Below are positions 50,172 through 60,155 of a stretch of DNA of 64,000 bases, in pieces. Position 1 is the first letter of the stretch. Each line of letters opens with the position of its first letter. The notes under the pieces were generated by a model, which searched no databases, had not been told where the DNA came from, and worked only from the letters and a program-made list of their open reading frames with translations. Where the stretch lies: positions 1,426,001-1,490,000 of the forward strand of contig NZ_FOZM01000001.1 in assembly GCF_900114675.1 (NCBI RefSeq), in the 5' to 3' direction. A program made the translations under genes and the position numbers. Source of the stretch: Yoonia litorea. Its GTDB lineage: Bacteria > Pseudomonadota > Alphaproteobacteria > Rhodobacterales > Rhodobacteraceae.

Positions 50172-51434
50172 TTATGCCGCATCCCGCCCCATCATGGCGA
50201 GGAGGCGTTGCTTCTCACCACCATTATCGCGCCCCGACAGCGCCGTGGCCAGCCCTTCAAGAGACGCGATGTTATGACCTGCACGAAAGCTGGTGCAATG
50301 GGGCAGCATCTGCATGATCCCATGCGCCTTGGGCGCAAATCCGTCCCAGCGCAAGAGCGGGTTCAGCCAGATCACCTGCCGCGCTGTCAGTTTCAGACGT
50401 TCCATTTCACGACCCAAGTCATAAGCGCCTCCACGGTCCAAACCGTCTGTGATCAACAGGACAACAGCACCCTGCCCCATCACACGGCGCGACCAGTCGC
50501 GATTGAATGCGTGCAAGCAGTCTCCGATGCGCGTACCACCGGCCCAATCCTGTGCCTCGCCACCTGCGGCGGCCAGTGCAGCATCCACATCGCGACGCCT
50601 AAGATGGCGCGTAATATTCGTCAGTCGGGTCCCGAAGGTGAAGGCATGCACAGCCGCCCAGCCCTGCCCTTGTGCGTTTGCCACCGAATGTATGAAATGA
50701 AGGACAGCGCGAGAGTATTGCGACATGGACCCCGATATGTCGCACAGCACAACGAGGTTGGGATAACGCAGGCGGTTCGTCCGTGTCGCAAATGACGTGA
50801 TCTCTCCGCCTTTGCGCAGGGACCCGCGCATGGTGGCGCGCCAGTCAGGCGTCTTTCCATGACCCAAAATCATGCGGCGGCCCCTGATTGGCGGCACCGG
50901 TAGTGTCAGGCGCGCCAGCATCCGCTTTGCCCTTTGCATCTCCTCATTGCTCATCAATTCGAAATCGAGGGTGCGCAGTCTTTCGTCAGCCGAGGCTGTC
51001 TGGCTGGCATCGATATCAATGGCGATCTCGTCATCAGCTTGCGCCTTTGGCTCCGGCAGCGGCCGCTCTTGCCCATCGAGCAACGCCTCGGCTGCACGTT
51101 TTTCAGCTGCCTGCGCCTGACGGTCTTCCTGCACACCATGCACGGCAGGCAGCATCATCGCCATCATATGTTCAAGGTATTGCGGGTCACGCCAGTAGAG
51201 CCGGAACACTTGCCCAAAGATCAATCGCTCTTCTGGCTTGCTGACGAAACACGCATGCAGCGTCCAATAGAAGTCCCGCTTGGACGTAAAGCCAACTGCG
51301 GCAATCGCATTTATAGCATCAACGATGCGACCGGGCCCTACAGGCAAACCTGCGCGCCGCAGCGCTCTGCCGAAATGGGTGATGTTCTGTGCGAGCTTGG
51401 GATCATCAGGAAGTGGCAGATCGGGATACCGCAT
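50172..51434 (-). CDS. CoxE-like von Willebrand A domain protein
   Basis: 420 residues. The C-terminal half (about 235-410) is a VWA domain whose MIDAS is LCDISGSMSQYS (DxSxS), with a second acidic site in LLITDGLDRG. The N-terminal half is helical with a charged linker (EDRQAQAAEKRAAEA). CoxE works with a MoxR-type AAA+ ATPase to mature the Mo-Cu or Mo site in CO dehydrogenase clusters. Upstream lies exactly such an ATPase. It is the established CoxD/CoxE pair by context. Confidence 0.9.
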   Translation of the reverse strand: MRYPDLPLPDDPKLAQNITHFGRALRRAGLPVGPGRIVDAINAIAAVGFTSKRDFYWTLHACFVSKPEERLIFGQVFRLYWRDPQYLEHMMAMMLPAVHGVQEDRQAQAAEKRAAEALLDGQERPLPEPKAQADDEIAIDIDASQTASADERLRTLDFELMSNEEMQRAKRMLARLTLPVPPIRGRRMILGHGKTPDWRATMRGSLRKGGEITSFATRTNRLRYPNLVVLCDISGSMSQYSRAVLHFIHSVANAQGQGWAAVHAFTFGTRLTNITRHLRRRDVDAALAAAGGEAQDWAGGTRIGDCLHAFNRDWSRRVMGQGAVVLLITDGLDRGGAYDLGREMERLKLTARQVIWLNPLLRWDGFAPKAHGIMQMLPHCTSFRAGHNIASLEGLATALSGRDNGGEKQRLLAMMGRDAA

Positions 51435-51478
51435 CGGTCAGGCCCATCCCCGTTCATTCGATCCGAGCATGCGTGCCA

Positions 51479-52378
51479 TCACGACGCCAAGTCTGAACGC
51501 GCCTCGTCCAGCAACCGCTTCGCCTCTGACCCCTGAAGCTCCTGGATATCGTCCTGATATTTCAAAATCGCACCAAGGGTGTCGACGATAGTTTCCGGGC
51601 TGAGATTGACCACATCAAGCGCAAGCAGGCATTTGGCCCAGTCGATTGTTTCGGCGACCCCGGGTTTTTTGAACAAATCCTCCCCCCTCAGACGCTGCAC
51701 GAACGCAACGATTTCGCGGCTCAACGTTTCTGCTGCTTCCGGTGCTCTTGCTTTGAGTATCTCCAACTCGCGGTCAAAGTCGGGATAGTCGACCCAATGA
51801 TAAAGGCAGCGACGTTTGAGAGCATCGTGCACCTCGCGGGTCCGGTTGGACGTGAGAATCACGATCGGTGGTGATTCAGCCTTTATCGTGCCTCTTTCCG
51901 GGATCGTGACCTGAAAATCACTCAGGGCTTCGAGCAAGAAGGCCTCGAAAGGTGCGTCGGTCCGATCAAGCTCATCAATCAAGAGAACAGGTGCGCCGCC
52001 AGGCTGCGGCTGCATCGCCTCCAGCAAAGGGCGGGCGACGAGAAACTCATCGGAATAAAGATGTCGCTGCAGCTCTGCCTGATCAACACCACCCTGCTCG
52101 GCCATTCGGATTGCCATCATCTGTGCGGCAAAGTTCCACTCATAGACTGCGGATGCTGCATCAAGACCCTCATAGCACTGCAAGCGGATCAGGCGTCGCC
52201 CCAACGAGGCTGCGATGACCTTGGCAATTTCTGTCTTGCCAGTTCCCGCCTCACCCTCAAGAAAGATCGGACGCCCCAGTTCCAGGCCAAGATAAACCAC
52301 TGTCGCAAGCGCCCGGCCGCAAATGTAGTCTTCGCTCGCGAGCGCTGTCTGCACCTCGTCTATCGACGCATAAGTCAT
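51479..52378 (-). CDS. MoxR-family AAA+ ATPase (CoxD-like)
   Basis: 299 residues from ATG at 52378 with AAAGGAG upstream; the longer frame is rejected. Walker A is EGEAGTGKTEIAK, Walker B is VLLIDELDRTD, sensor 1 is VILTSNRTREV, then the arginine-finger region LKRRCLYHWVDYP. MoxR ATPases partner with VWA proteins as metal-cofactor chaperones. It is the first gene of the cox accessory operon and diverges from gcdH by about 110 bases. Confidence 0.92.
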   Translation of the reverse strand: MTYASIDEVQTALASEDYICGRALATVVYLGLELGRPIFLEGEAGTGKTEIAKVIAASLGRRLIRLQCYEGLDAASAVYEWNFAAQMMAIRMAEQGGVDQAELQRHLYSDEFLVARPLLEAMQPQPGGAPVLLIDELDRTDAPFEAFLLEALSDFQVTIPERGTIKAESPPIVILTSNRTREVHDALKRRCLYHWVDYPDFDRELEILKARAPEAAETLSREIVAFVQRLRGEDLFKKPGVAETIDWAKCLLALDVVNLSPETIVDTLGAILKYQDDIQELQGSEAKRLLDEARSDLAS

Positions 52379-52487
52379 GGCTTCTCCTTTGCGCCATAGA
52401 ACTGCACCCTGATCACATGGCGTCAAGCACACATTGCCTCACCCTCCGCAAAGGCCTAGCTTGCGGCTCAGAACAAAGGGGCATGCC

Positions 52488-53711
52488 ATGAACGAGTCGT
52501 CGCCAATTTCAAAAGCAGGTTTCGGACCGGACCTTGCCAGCTTTGACTGGGCAGATCCGTTGCGCCTTGAAGGCCAACTGACAGAAGATGAGCGTATGCT
52601 GCGCGATGCCGCCCACAGCTTTGCGCAATCAACTTTGCAGCCACGTGTCACGTCAGCTTACCGTGAAGAGACTGTCGCTCCTGAGGTTTTTGCTGAAATG
52701 GGGGCGGCTGGTCTTTTGGGTGTCACGATCCCAGAAGAATACGGCGGCCTTGGCGCCGGATATGTCACTTATGGACTGGTCGCGCGCGAAATCGAGCGTG
52801 TGGACAGCGGCTATAGATCAATGATGTCGGTCCAGTCCTCACTGGTGATGTATCCAATCCATGCCTACGGCACCGAAGAACAGAAACAGAAATATCTCCC
52901 TGGCCTTGCAGCCGGATCTTTGATCGGCTGCTTTGGCCTGACCGAACCCGACGCGGGCAGTGACCCCGCCGGAATGAAAACCACTGCCAAGAAAACAGCG
53001 GACGGTTATGTGCTGTCAGGTTCAAAGATGTGGATCAGCAACGCGCCCATCGCTGATGTCTTTGTCGTTTGGGCGAAGTCCGAAGCACACGATGGCAAGA
53101 TACGTGGGTTTATCCTCGAAAAAGGGATGAAGGGCCTGTCCGCACCCAAGATCGGCGGAAAACTATCGCTGCGTGCATCGGTCACCGGCGAAATTGTCAT
53201 GGACCAAGTCACTGTCGGCGAAGAGGCACTATTGCCCGGCGTGTCAGGGCTCAAAGGGCCATTTGGTTGTTTGAACCGCGCACGCTACGGCATCGCATGG
53301 GGCGTGATGGGCGCCGCGGAAGCGTGCTGGCACGCCGCCCGCAGCTATGGGCTTGATCGCAAGCAGTTTGGTCGCCCCCTGGCCCAGACCCAGCTTTTCC
53401 AGAAGAAGCTTGCCGATATGCAGACTGAAATTGCGCTCGGCACGCAAGGTGCATTGCAGCTTGGCCGTTTGATGGAAGCGGGCAATGCGGCACCGGAAAT
53501 GATCAGTCTGATGAAGCGGAACAACTGCGGCAAGGCGCTCGATATTGCCAGAATTGCCCGCGACATGCATGGCGGCAATGGAATCAGTGAAGATTTTCAG
53601 GTCATGCGCCATATGGTGAACCTTGAGACCGTCAATACCTACGAAGGGACCCATGATGTGCACGCATTGATCTTGGGTCGCGCACAAACGGGCCTTCAAG
53701 CCTTCTTTTAA
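52488..53711 (+). CDS. gcdH: glutaryl-CoA dehydrogenase-like acyl-CoA dehydrogenase
   Basis: 407 residues from ATG at 52488 with AAAGGGG upstream. It is an FAD-dependent acyl-CoA dehydrogenase. [20 protein letters not shown] and [18 protein letters not shown] are substrate/FAD loops, [19 protein letters not shown] binds FAD, and [18 protein letters not shown] carries the catalytic Glu. The segment [19 protein letters not shown] is typical of glutaryl-CoA dehydrogenase, which oxidatively decarboxylates glutaryl-CoA to crotonyl-CoA in lysine and tryptophan breakdown. It is a single gene. Confidence 0.88.
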   Translation: MNESSPISKAGFGPDLASFDWADPLRLEGQLTEDERMLRDAAHSFAQSTLQPRVTSAYREETVAPEVFAEMGAAGLLGVTIPEEYGGLGAGYVTYGLVAREIERVDSGYRSMMSVQSSLVMYPIHAYGTEEQKQKYLPGLAAGSLIGCFGLTEPDAGSDPAGMKTTAKKTADGYVLSGSKMWISNAPIADVFVVWAKSEAHDGKIRGFILEKGMKGLSAPKIGGKLSLRASVTGEIVMDQVTVGEEALLPGVSGLKGPFGCLNRARYGIAWGVMGAAEACWHAARSYGLDRKQFGRPLAQTQLFQKKLADMQTEIALGTQGALQLGRLMEAGNAAPEMISLMKRNNCGKALDIARIARDMHGGNGISEDFQVMRHMVNLETVNTYEGTHDVHALILGRAQTGLQAFF

Positions 53712-53731
53712 TGGCGAATAGATAACAATAA

Positions 53732-53752
53732 GAGGGGCTACCCTCGAAGTTT
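53732..53752 (+). terminator. possible weak terminator after gcdH
   Basis: GAGGG/CCCTC 5-base stem with a 4-base loop, then GAAGTTTTG. Confidence 0.35.
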
Positions 53753-53816
53753 TGTCGCAATAAAATAGTATGACTCATACAACAGCCGTGCGGTTTCGCG
53801 GCTGCGGAGTATTGTT

Positions 53817-54767
53817 ATGAGTATTGAAGATCGACAATTAGATATCGAAACCAACCTTGTCGACCTCGGCCCAGAAAGCTGGATGGCACAGATTCGCCAG
53901 ATCAGCATGGCCAACGGTTTTTTTGAGGACTTGGGTAAAGAGCATGCTGCTGGCTTTTTGGAAGCAGGCAACAACCTCTTTGTAACTTTCGAGAACGTGG
54001 ACCGTGTCCGCGAATTTGCTTATGCGGCTGAACCGCGGGGCTTTGCCTATGCGCGCCATGACGGGTGGTCCCACCTTGCGCTTTATTCAAAGGGAACCAG
54101 TTGGTTTCGCGATCCGGCTATCTATGCCTTCTTTGATCGCCTGATGGACGAAGGTTTCTTTGATGACTTTGAACATGTCGTGTTCTACGGCGGTGACGGT
54201 GGCGAAGCCTATGCGGCTGCCGCCTATTCGGTGGTTTCACCCGGGGCGACAGTCATTGCCATCAGGCCACAGGCGACGCTCGACGCGGAAATGGCGCGGT
54301 GGGACCCACGCTTTTACAAAGAGCGGCGTTATGACTTCACATCGCGCTATGGCTATGCCCCCGAGATGTTGGACGCGGCCGGGCGTGCATTTGTGGCCTA
54401 TGACCCATATGAGCGTTTCGATGCTGCACACGCCGCGCTTTTCCGTAGCGATAACGTGACGTTGCTGCCTTGCGCCATGTTCGGGAACGCGCTCGACCGG
54501 ACATTTGACCGGATGGGCATCCATGATCTGATCATCAAGCTTGCCATGGACAAGGCGCTGGACCGCAAACGTTTCTGCCAACTGATCCGCGCGCGCCGAT
54601 ATGACCAGACCTATACACGCGATCTGGTCAGTCACCTGCTCGACAAGGATCACGTCTGGCTGGCACAAGTCTTGTGCAACTACATGCTCAAGCGTGATCG
54701 CACAGGTTATTTTGCCAGCAAGCTTGAAGAGATGGCCGAAGACGACGTGGTAAGCTTCGGCAAGTAA
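53817..54767 (+). CDS. unknown 316-residue Rhodobacteraceae-type protein, alpha/beta-hydrolase-like core
   Basis: 316 residues, cytosolic. A central strand-turn-helix (HVVFYGGDGGEAYAAAAYSV, about 122-141) then SPGATVIAIRPQATLD resembles the nucleophile elbow of alpha/beta hydrolases, but the GxSxG Ser is absent (GGDGG). I recall relatives in Rhodobacteraceae, sometimes labelled phosphoadenosine phosphosulfate reductase; no PP-loop, CC or ECGxH motif of that enzyme is visible here, so that label would be wrong. The C-terminal third is helical and basic. Function unknown. It stands alone after gcdH. Confidence 0.7.
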   Translation: MSIEDRQLDIETNLVDLGPESWMAQIRQISMANGFFEDLGKEHAAGFLEAGNNLFVTFENVDRVREFAYAAEPRGFAYARHDGWSHLALYSKGTSWFRDPAIYAFFDRLMDEGFFDDFEHVVFYGGDGGEAYAAAAYSVVSPGATVIAIRPQATLDAEMARWDPRFYKERRYDFTSRYGYAPEMLDAAGRAFVAYDPYERFDAAHAALFRSDNVTLLPCAMFGNALDRTFDRMGIHDLIIKLAMDKALDRKRFCQLIRARRYDQTYTRDLVSHLLDKDHVWLAQVLCNYMLKRDRTGYFASKLEEMAEDDVVSFGK

Positions 54768-54769
54768 TC

Positions 54770-55057
54770 TCAATCGCTATCGGTGCGGGCCTCTATCACG
54801 CGCTTTATTAGCGCATAAAGACGCGTGCCGAAATAGCCGAGCACCACCCCGAGGGCGATTGCAAAGGTTGACCCGCTCTCAAGCAAGGCAGAAATGACCG
54901 CAGCGCCCAGAAGTGCGATCATGAAACTGATTGCGCGCGTTTCGGCAGGCTCAACCTTGAAATAGTTTTGCAGAAATGCCTTTACCGGGGCTGTGACCGT
55001 TTCCTCGATTTTCGGCACCAACAGTCCAGCAATGAATGCAACGATGAAACCCAGCAT
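54770..55057 (-). CDS. small membrane protein of unknown function
   Basis: 95 residues from ATG at 55057. GGAAGGGG sits between this ATG and one 18 bases earlier, so the later one is favoured. Two or three hydrophobic segments are visible (MLGFIVAFIAGLLVP, ISFMIALLGAAVISALL, FAIALGVVLGYFGTRLYAL). No family is recognised. It is convergent with the preceding gene (2 bases apart) and diverges from pyrC. Confidence 0.65.
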   Translation of the reverse strand: MLGFIVAFIAGLLVPKIEETVTAPVKAFLQNYFKVEPAETRAISFMIALLGAAVISALLESGSTFAIALGVVLGYFGTRLYALIKRVIEARTDSD

Positions 55058-55175
55058 TGAGACGGCCCCTTCCAAGTCAGAACTGCCACCAGACTATTCC
55101 GAATGGGACATCAAACTGCAAGGCTGTTCAGAAGCCCTATGGCGCTGCTGAGTTGAAAGGTGTAACCCCTTCGGC

Positions 55176-56228
55176 ATGTCCGAGAAAGAATTGACACGCC
55201 TCACAATACGGCGCCCTGACGACTGGCATCTGCACCTCAGAGACGGGGCGATGTTGCGGGCCGTTTTGCCCGAAACGTCCCGCCATTTCGCACGTGCCAT
55301 CATCATGCCCAATCTGGTGCCGCCTGTTGTGACAGCGGACCACGCCAAAGCCTACCGTGATCGGATCATGGACGCCCTGCCAGAGGGTCATAGCTTCACC
55401 CCTTTGATGACGCTGTACCTCACCGAGGATACCGACCCTGCCGACGTCCGCTACGCGCATGAAAGCGGGATTGCGACCGCGGTGAAGCTCTACCCAGCGG
55501 GTGCGACAACGAACTCGGCCTCGGGCGTGCGGGATTTCGAAAAAGTCAGACCGGTCCTTGAAGAAATGGCCGAGATCGGAATGCCGCTTTGCGTGCATGG
55601 CGAGGTCACCGACAACGACATTGATATTTTTGATCGCGAAGCAACTTTCATTGATCGTGTTCTGAAACCCATCCGCAAAAAGACCCCTGACCTGAAAATC
55701 GTGATGGAGCATGTGACGACGCAGGACGCCGTCGATTATGTACGTGACAGCTCAAAGAACCTTGCTGCTACGATTACGACCCACCACCTGATCATCAACC
55801 GCAATCACATACTGGCCGGTGGCATCAAACCGCATTTCTATTGCCTGCCTGTTGCCAAACGTGAAGCCCACCGCGTGGCCCTCGTGCAGGCGGCGGTTTC
55901 GGGCGACAAACGCTTTTTCCTCGGCACAGACAGCGCGCCGCACACAGATGCCGCCAAACTGCAGTCTTGTGGATGCGCAGGCATCTTTACCGCCCCAAAC
56001 ACTATGTCCTGCCTGGCAGAAGTGTTTGAGGCAGCGGATAGGTTGAAGAAACTGGAAGCCTTCGCGTCACTCAATGGTCCGGCCTTCTATGGCTTGCCGC
56101 CAAATGACGACACCATCACCTTGGTCAAAGGCCCACCCGTCACCTATCCCGAAAGCATCTCGACCGAGGACGGGCCGGTTACAGTCTTTGACCCGGGTTT
56201 CGATCTTCATTGGCGTGTTGAGGGCTAA
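55176..56228 (+). CDS. pyrC: dihydroorotase, class II
   Basis: 350 residues, the single-domain type II length. The zinc site is [13 protein letters not shown] (HxH), the carboxylated Lys is in [17 protein letters not shown], and [15 protein letters not shown] supplies the catalytic Asp. It closes carbamoyl-aspartate to dihydroorotate in pyrimidine synthesis. pyrE follows 50 bases on, so two steps of the pathway are co-expressed. Confidence 0.96.
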   Translation: MSEKELTRLTIRRPDDWHLHLRDGAMLRAVLPETSRHFARAIIMPNLVPPVVTADHAKAYRDRIMDALPEGHSFTPLMTLYLTEDTDPADVRYAHESGIATAVKLYPAGATTNSASGVRDFEKVRPVLEEMAEIGMPLCVHGEVTDNDIDIFDREATFIDRVLKPIRKKTPDLKIVMEHVTTQDAVDYVRDSSKNLAATITTHHLIINRNHILAGGIKPHFYCLPVAKREAHRVALVQAAVSGDKRFFLGTDSAPHTDAAKLQSCGCAGIFTAPNTMSCLAEVFEAADRLKKLEAFASLNGPAFYGLPPNDDTITLVKGPPVTYPESISTEDGPVTVFDPGFDLHWRVEG

Positions 56229-56278
56229 TGCCCTGCGCGTTGCGATTGGCCACTTAGAACCAACAGGAGCTGCCTAAT

Positions 56279-56953
56279 ATGATCCCGACATCCTTCCCTG
56301 CAAAAGAAGAAATCGCGCGTTTGACGGCGGGGATGCTGATTGAGATCGGGGCCGTGAATTTCAACGCCAAAGAGCCGTTCACGCTTGCCTCAGGCAAACA
56401 GGCACCGACATATGTCGATTGCCGCAAGCTCATTTCGTTTCCACGTATTAGAGCCACCTTGATGGATTTTCTTTCTGTCTCGATCATGCGTGAAGCGGGC
56501 TTTGAGGCGTTCGACAATATCGCAGGCGGGGAAACAGCAGGAATTCCGTTCAGTGCGATGGTTGCGGAACGTCTGGCATTGCCAATGACCTACGTGCGCA
56601 AAAAGCCAAAGGGCTACGGGCGCAATGCGCGCATCGAAGGTGTTATGACCGAGGGCCAACGCGTTCTGCTGGTCGAAGATCTGACGACTGACGGTGGGTC
56701 CAAACTGTCTTTTGTCGATGCAATCCGCGAAACAGGCGCGACGTGTAGCGCCACCGCCGTGATCTTTTTTTACGGTATTTTCGATGGTGTGGAAGACATG
56801 CTGGCCGAGCATGGCGTGCAGCTCATCTCACTTTGCAACTGGTGGGACGTGCTTGCCGAGGCAAAAGCGCGTGGTGCCTATGACGCGGAAACACTCGCGG
56901 CTGTCGAGGCTTATCTGAACAATCCCGCTGAATGGCAGCCTGCGACCGGCTAA
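56279..56953 (+). CDS. pyrE: orotate phosphoribosyltransferase
   Basis: 224 residues. It transfers phosphoribose from PRPP to orotate, giving OMP. The PRPP-binding loop is [15 protein letters not shown], the flexible loop is [15 protein letters not shown], and [18 protein letters not shown] is the N-terminal hood typical of the longer alphaproteobacterial PyrE. AGGAGCTG precedes the ATG. It forms an operon with pyrC. Confidence 0.96.
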   Translation: MIPTSFPAKEEIARLTAGMLIEIGAVNFNAKEPFTLASGKQAPTYVDCRKLISFPRIRATLMDFLSVSIMREAGFEAFDNIAGGETAGIPFSAMVAERLALPMTYVRKKPKGYGRNARIEGVMTEGQRVLLVEDLTTDGGSKLSFVDAIRETGATCSATAVIFFYGIFDGVEDMLAEHGVQLISLCNWWDVLAEAKARGAYDAETLAAVEAYLNNPAEWQPATG

Positions 56954-56964
56954 ACGCAAAAAAC

Positions 56965-57108
56965 TTATCCAGAGCCATTGTGCATAACTGCGTCCGAGAA
57001 TCGCTGAGGCGTCTTGATCTTGCGTCAGCCTTGGTGATTCCCACAATTTCTGGTAAGCATTGTCGCGAGAGAGGCTTCTGCACAGATTTATCCAGAGGCT
57101 TATCCCCG
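56965..57108. promoter_or_regulatory. cluster of DnaA-box-like 9-mers upstream of dnaB
   Basis: TTATCCAGA at 56965-56973 and again at 57088-57096; TGTGCATAA at 56979-56987, the reverse complement of the perfect box TTATGCACA; and TTATCCCCG at 57100-57108. The dnaB start is at 57175. The consensus is TTATNCACA. Possibly DnaA-controlled dnaB expression. Confidence 0.45.
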
Positions 57109-57174
57109 ATCATATCCTCCTAGCTTGCAGGGGGCCGGAAAGCTAAGAAGTCCCAGGGCAGCGAGGGGACAAAA

Positions 57175-58662
57175 ATGAACGAAATTACCCAATTCAACGC
57201 AAGCGGTCAGGACGTGGCGGCAGAGGATGCGATGCCGCACTCCATCGAAGCTGAACAGCAGCTTCTGGGTGCCATTCTGACAAACAACGATATCTTTGAC
57301 CGCGTTGCTGCGATTATCGGACCGAAACACTTCTACGATCCTGTCCATGCGCGCATTTTCGAGACTGCCGCTTCGCGGATCACGCGCAACATGCTGGCCA
57401 GTCCCGTCACACTGAAGGCCTTCATGGAAGATGATGAAGGTCTGAAGGAGCTTGGTGGACCGCCTTATCTCGCGCGGCTTGCTGGTGCGGCCATATCGGC
57501 ATTTGCCGCCCGCGACTACGCGCAGATGATTTACGATCTGGCGACGCGCCGCGAACTGATCAGGCTTGGGCGCGACATCACCGACAAAGCCGCGCGCGTC
57601 GATGTCGATAGCGAGCCGCGCGAACAGATCGTCGAGGCTGAACAGGCGCTGTATACTCTGGCAGAACAAGGCGTGTCCGAAAAAGGGTTCCAGTCCTTTC
57701 TCGCAGCCGTCACCGAGGCCGTGAATGTCGCCAACACCGCTTACCAGCGTGATGGCGGCCTGGCCGGGCTCGCCACGAACCTCACCGATTTGGACAAGAA
57801 GCTGGGTGGCCTTCACAAATCCGACCTTTTGATCCTCGCCGGTCGCCCTTCAATGGGGAAAACCTCGCTTGCCACCAACATTGCCTTCAATATCGCGCGG
57901 TCCTATCGCCGTGGACAGCTTCAGGATGGAAGCGAAGGCGCTGTCGATGGTGGCGTCGTTGGATTCTTCTCTCTGGAAATGAGCGCAGAGCAGTTGGCAG
58001 GTCGTATCCTTGCGGATGCATCAGAGATTTCCTCGCACAAGATCAGACAAGGCGACATGACCGAAGCGGAGTTCCGTCGCTTTGTGGACGCTGCGAAAGA
58101 GCTTGAGGCCTGCCCTCTTTATATCGACGACACAGCCGCCATCCCGATCTCACAACTTGCAGCACGCGCACGTCGTCTCAAGCGCACGCATGGCCTTGAT
58201 CTGTTGATCGTCGACTATCTTCAGCTGGTACGTGGTACGTCAGACAACCGCGTGCAGGAAATCGGCGAAATCTCGATGGGTCTCAAAGCAATCGCAAAAG
58301 AACTCAACATTCCGGTCATAGCTTTGTCGCAATTGTCGCGTCAGGTAGAATCACGCGAAGACAAGCGTCCGCAACTCTCGGACTTGCGTGAGTCGGGCTC
58401 TATTGAGCAAGATGCGGATGTCGTGATGTTCGTGTACCGTGGCGAATACTACATTGAGCGTGAGAAGCCTGATGATGACAACCTGGAAGCCATTGCAGCC
58501 TGGCAAGACAAGATGTCTCGCGCCCACGGTAAGGCTGAAGTCATTGTCGGCAAGCAGAGACATGGCCCAATCGGGACCGTTGAGCTTGCGTTTACCGCAG
58601 AATTTACCCGTTTTGGCAACCTTGCAAAGCCTTGGCAGCAAGGTGACGAGCAGCAGTTTTAG
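57175..58662 (+). CDS. dnaB: replicative DNA helicase DnaB
   Basis: 495 residues. The N-terminal DnaB domain (PHSIEAEQQLLGAILTNNDIFD) is followed by the RecA-like ATPase with Walker A LAGRPSMGKTSLATN, Walker B LLIVDYLQLV, and the DNA-loop region SREDKRPQLSDLRESGSIEQ. A short insertion near RRGQLQDGSEGAVDGG follows the Walker A helix, which I think is common in alphaproteobacteria. No intein. It unwinds DNA ahead of the replisome as a hexamer. DnaA-box-like motifs precede it. Confidence 0.98.
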   Translation: MNEITQFNASGQDVAAEDAMPHSIEAEQQLLGAILTNNDIFDRVAAIIGPKHFYDPVHARIFETAASRITRNMLASPVTLKAFMEDDEGLKELGGPPYLARLAGAAISAFAARDYAQMIYDLATRRELIRLGRDITDKAARVDVDSEPREQIVEAEQALYTLAEQGVSEKGFQSFLAAVTEAVNVANTAYQRDGGLAGLATNLTDLDKKLGGLHKSDLLILAGRPSMGKTSLATNIAFNIARSYRRGQLQDGSEGAVDGGVVGFFSLEMSAEQLAGRILADASEISSHKIRQGDMTEAEFRRFVDAAKELEACPLYIDDTAAIPISQLAARARRLKRTHGLDLLIVDYLQLVRGTSDNRVQEIGEISMGLKAIAKELNIPVIALSQLSRQVESREDKRPQLSDLRESGSIEQDADVVMFVYRGEYYIEREKPDDDNLEAIAAWQDKMSRAHGKAEVIVGKQRHGPIGTVELAFTAEFTRFGNLAKPWQQGDEQQF

Positions 58663-58675
58663 AAAGGAACGCGCT

Positions 58676-59059
58676 ATAAAAAAGCTATTAATCGCCATGT
58701 TGATGATGGCCTCTCCTGCCATTGCGCAAAGCAACGCGGAGACTGTTGTGCGGTTTACGGGCTTTCTTGGTGACCTGCGCTTTTCGGCGGAACAACTCAG
58801 AGCGGAACTGGACAACGCCACTGATGACACCGCTCAGGTCGCGATTGCACTTGATGAAGATGCGTCAGCCGCTTTTGCGCTGTTTACCCGGACACATCTG
58901 AACCAGCCGGTGACGATGTTCGTTTGTGGTGAAACGGCCGCTGCACCGACAATCACCGCTGAGATCACGTCAGGGTTCGCGATCACCGACCCGATTGAGC
59001 GGGATCGCGCCGCTGAGATCGTCGATGCGCTCAATGGGCTGCAGCCCTGCCCTGAGTAG
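58676..59059 (+). CDS. small secreted protein with possible AUA start
   Basis: 127 residues if read from ATA at 58676, which lies 7 bases after AAAGGA and gives a classical signal peptide (basic KK, then LLIAMLMMASPAIA, cleaved before QS). The first in-frame ATG (58697) would delete the basic residues and leave only a hydrophobic stub. The mature part has two Cys (FVCGE and LQPCPE) that could form a disulfide. No domain recognised. It sits 13 bases after dnaB, and alr follows. Confidence 0.6.
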   Translation: MKKLLIAMLMMASPAIAQSNAETVVRFTGFLGDLRFSAEQLRAELDNATDDTAQVAIALDEDASAAFALFTRTHLNQPVTMFVCGETAAAPTITAEITSGFAITDPIERDRAAEIVDALNGLQPCPE

Positions 59060-59117
59060 GCCGTTTCCGGGACGATAAATACTTGCCCCATACCCCGCCC
59101 CCTGCCACAAGGGCGGC

Positions 59118-60155
59118 ATGAGCACCGGACGCCTGATCATCGACCTTGACGCGGTTGTCGCCAATTGGCGCAGCTTGGATGCAATGACAAATTGCAAGAC
59201 GGCTGCGGTCGTCAAGGCGAACGGCTACGGTCTTGGTGCGGCCAATGTCGCCAAGGCGCTTTTCAAAGAAGGTGTGCGGCAGTTTTTTGTTGCCGTCGTC
59301 GAAGAGGCTGAGGTGATCCGGGCAGAACTCGGCCCCAAGCCTGAGATCAACGTTTTTTCGGGTCACATGAAAGGCGACACAGACGCGGTCCGCGAGTTGC
59401 GCCTGACCCCGATGATCAACTCCGTTGATCAACTGACGCGTCACCTTGAAACACTGCCTGATCATCCTTTCGGCGTTCAGCTGGACACGGGCATGAACCG
59501 CCTTGGCATGGAAATAAACGAATGGGCTGCGGTGGCCGAAGTGGCTCTCGCCCAACGCCCGAAACTGGTCATGTCGCACCTGGCGTGCGCCGACGAGCCT
59601 GACCACCCCATGAACCCTTACCAGCTCGCCCAGTTCAGAAAGATGACGGATGGCATTTCCGTGCCACGATCCTTAGCGGCGACAGGCGGCATTCTATTGG
59701 GCCCTGAATATCATTTTGACCTGACCCGCCCCGGGATCGGCCTTTACGGCGGATTGCCTTACGCAGAGGCGCAGCCGGTGGTCGAGCTTGATCTTCCGGT
59801 CGTGCAGATCCGCGACGTAGCTGAAGGCGAGGTTGTGGGTTACGGCAATTCCTGGCAGGCCTCGCGGCCCTCCCGGATTGCGACAGTTTCGGGCGGCTAT
59901 GCCGACGGCATTATCCGGATGTTGTCAGACCGGACGCGTCTCTATCATGGAGAGACCCCCTGCCCGCTGGTTGGACGGGTCTCAATGGATTTGCTCACGA
60001 TTGATGTGACAGACCTGACTGAAGAGCCCGCCAAGCTGACATTGATCGGCCCACAGCAAAGCGTTGACGATCTGGCCGCTGACGCAAGGACCATTGGATA
60101 CGAAATCCTGACACAACTGGGGGCACGGTATCAGCGCAAGACCTTTGGAAAATAG
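59118..60155 (+). CDS. alr: alanine racemase
   Basis: 345 residues. The PLP Lys is K33 in [13 protein letters not shown], the C-terminal beta domain carries catalytic Tyr in GYGNSWQA, and [15 protein letters not shown] is the family signature. It makes D-alanine for peptidoglycan. It is followed directly (no gap) by a PqiA-like gene and then radA, an arrangement that suggests one transcript. Confidence 0.95.
   Translation: MSTGRLIIDLDAVVANWRSLDAMTNCKTAAVVKANGYGLGAANVAKALFKEGVRQFFVAVVEEAEVIRAELGPKPEINVFSGHMKGDTDAVRELRLTPMINSVDQLTRHLETLPDHPFGVQLDTGMNRLGMEINEWAAVAEVALAQRPKLVMSHLACADEPDHPMNPYQLAQFRKMTDGISVPRSLAATGGILLGPEYHFDLTRPGIGLYGGLPYAEAQPVVELDLPVVQIRDVAEGEVVGYGNSWQASRPSRIATVSGGYADGIIRMLSDRTRLYHGETPCPLVGRVSMDLLTIDVTDLTEEPAKLTLIGPQQSVDDLAADARTIGYEILTQLGARYQRKTFGK

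Noticed and set aside
53817..54767. Calling the 316-residue protein a PAPS reductase
   Set aside because: No PP-loop, no CC/CxxC and no ECGxH; the true cysH is at 38828-39550.
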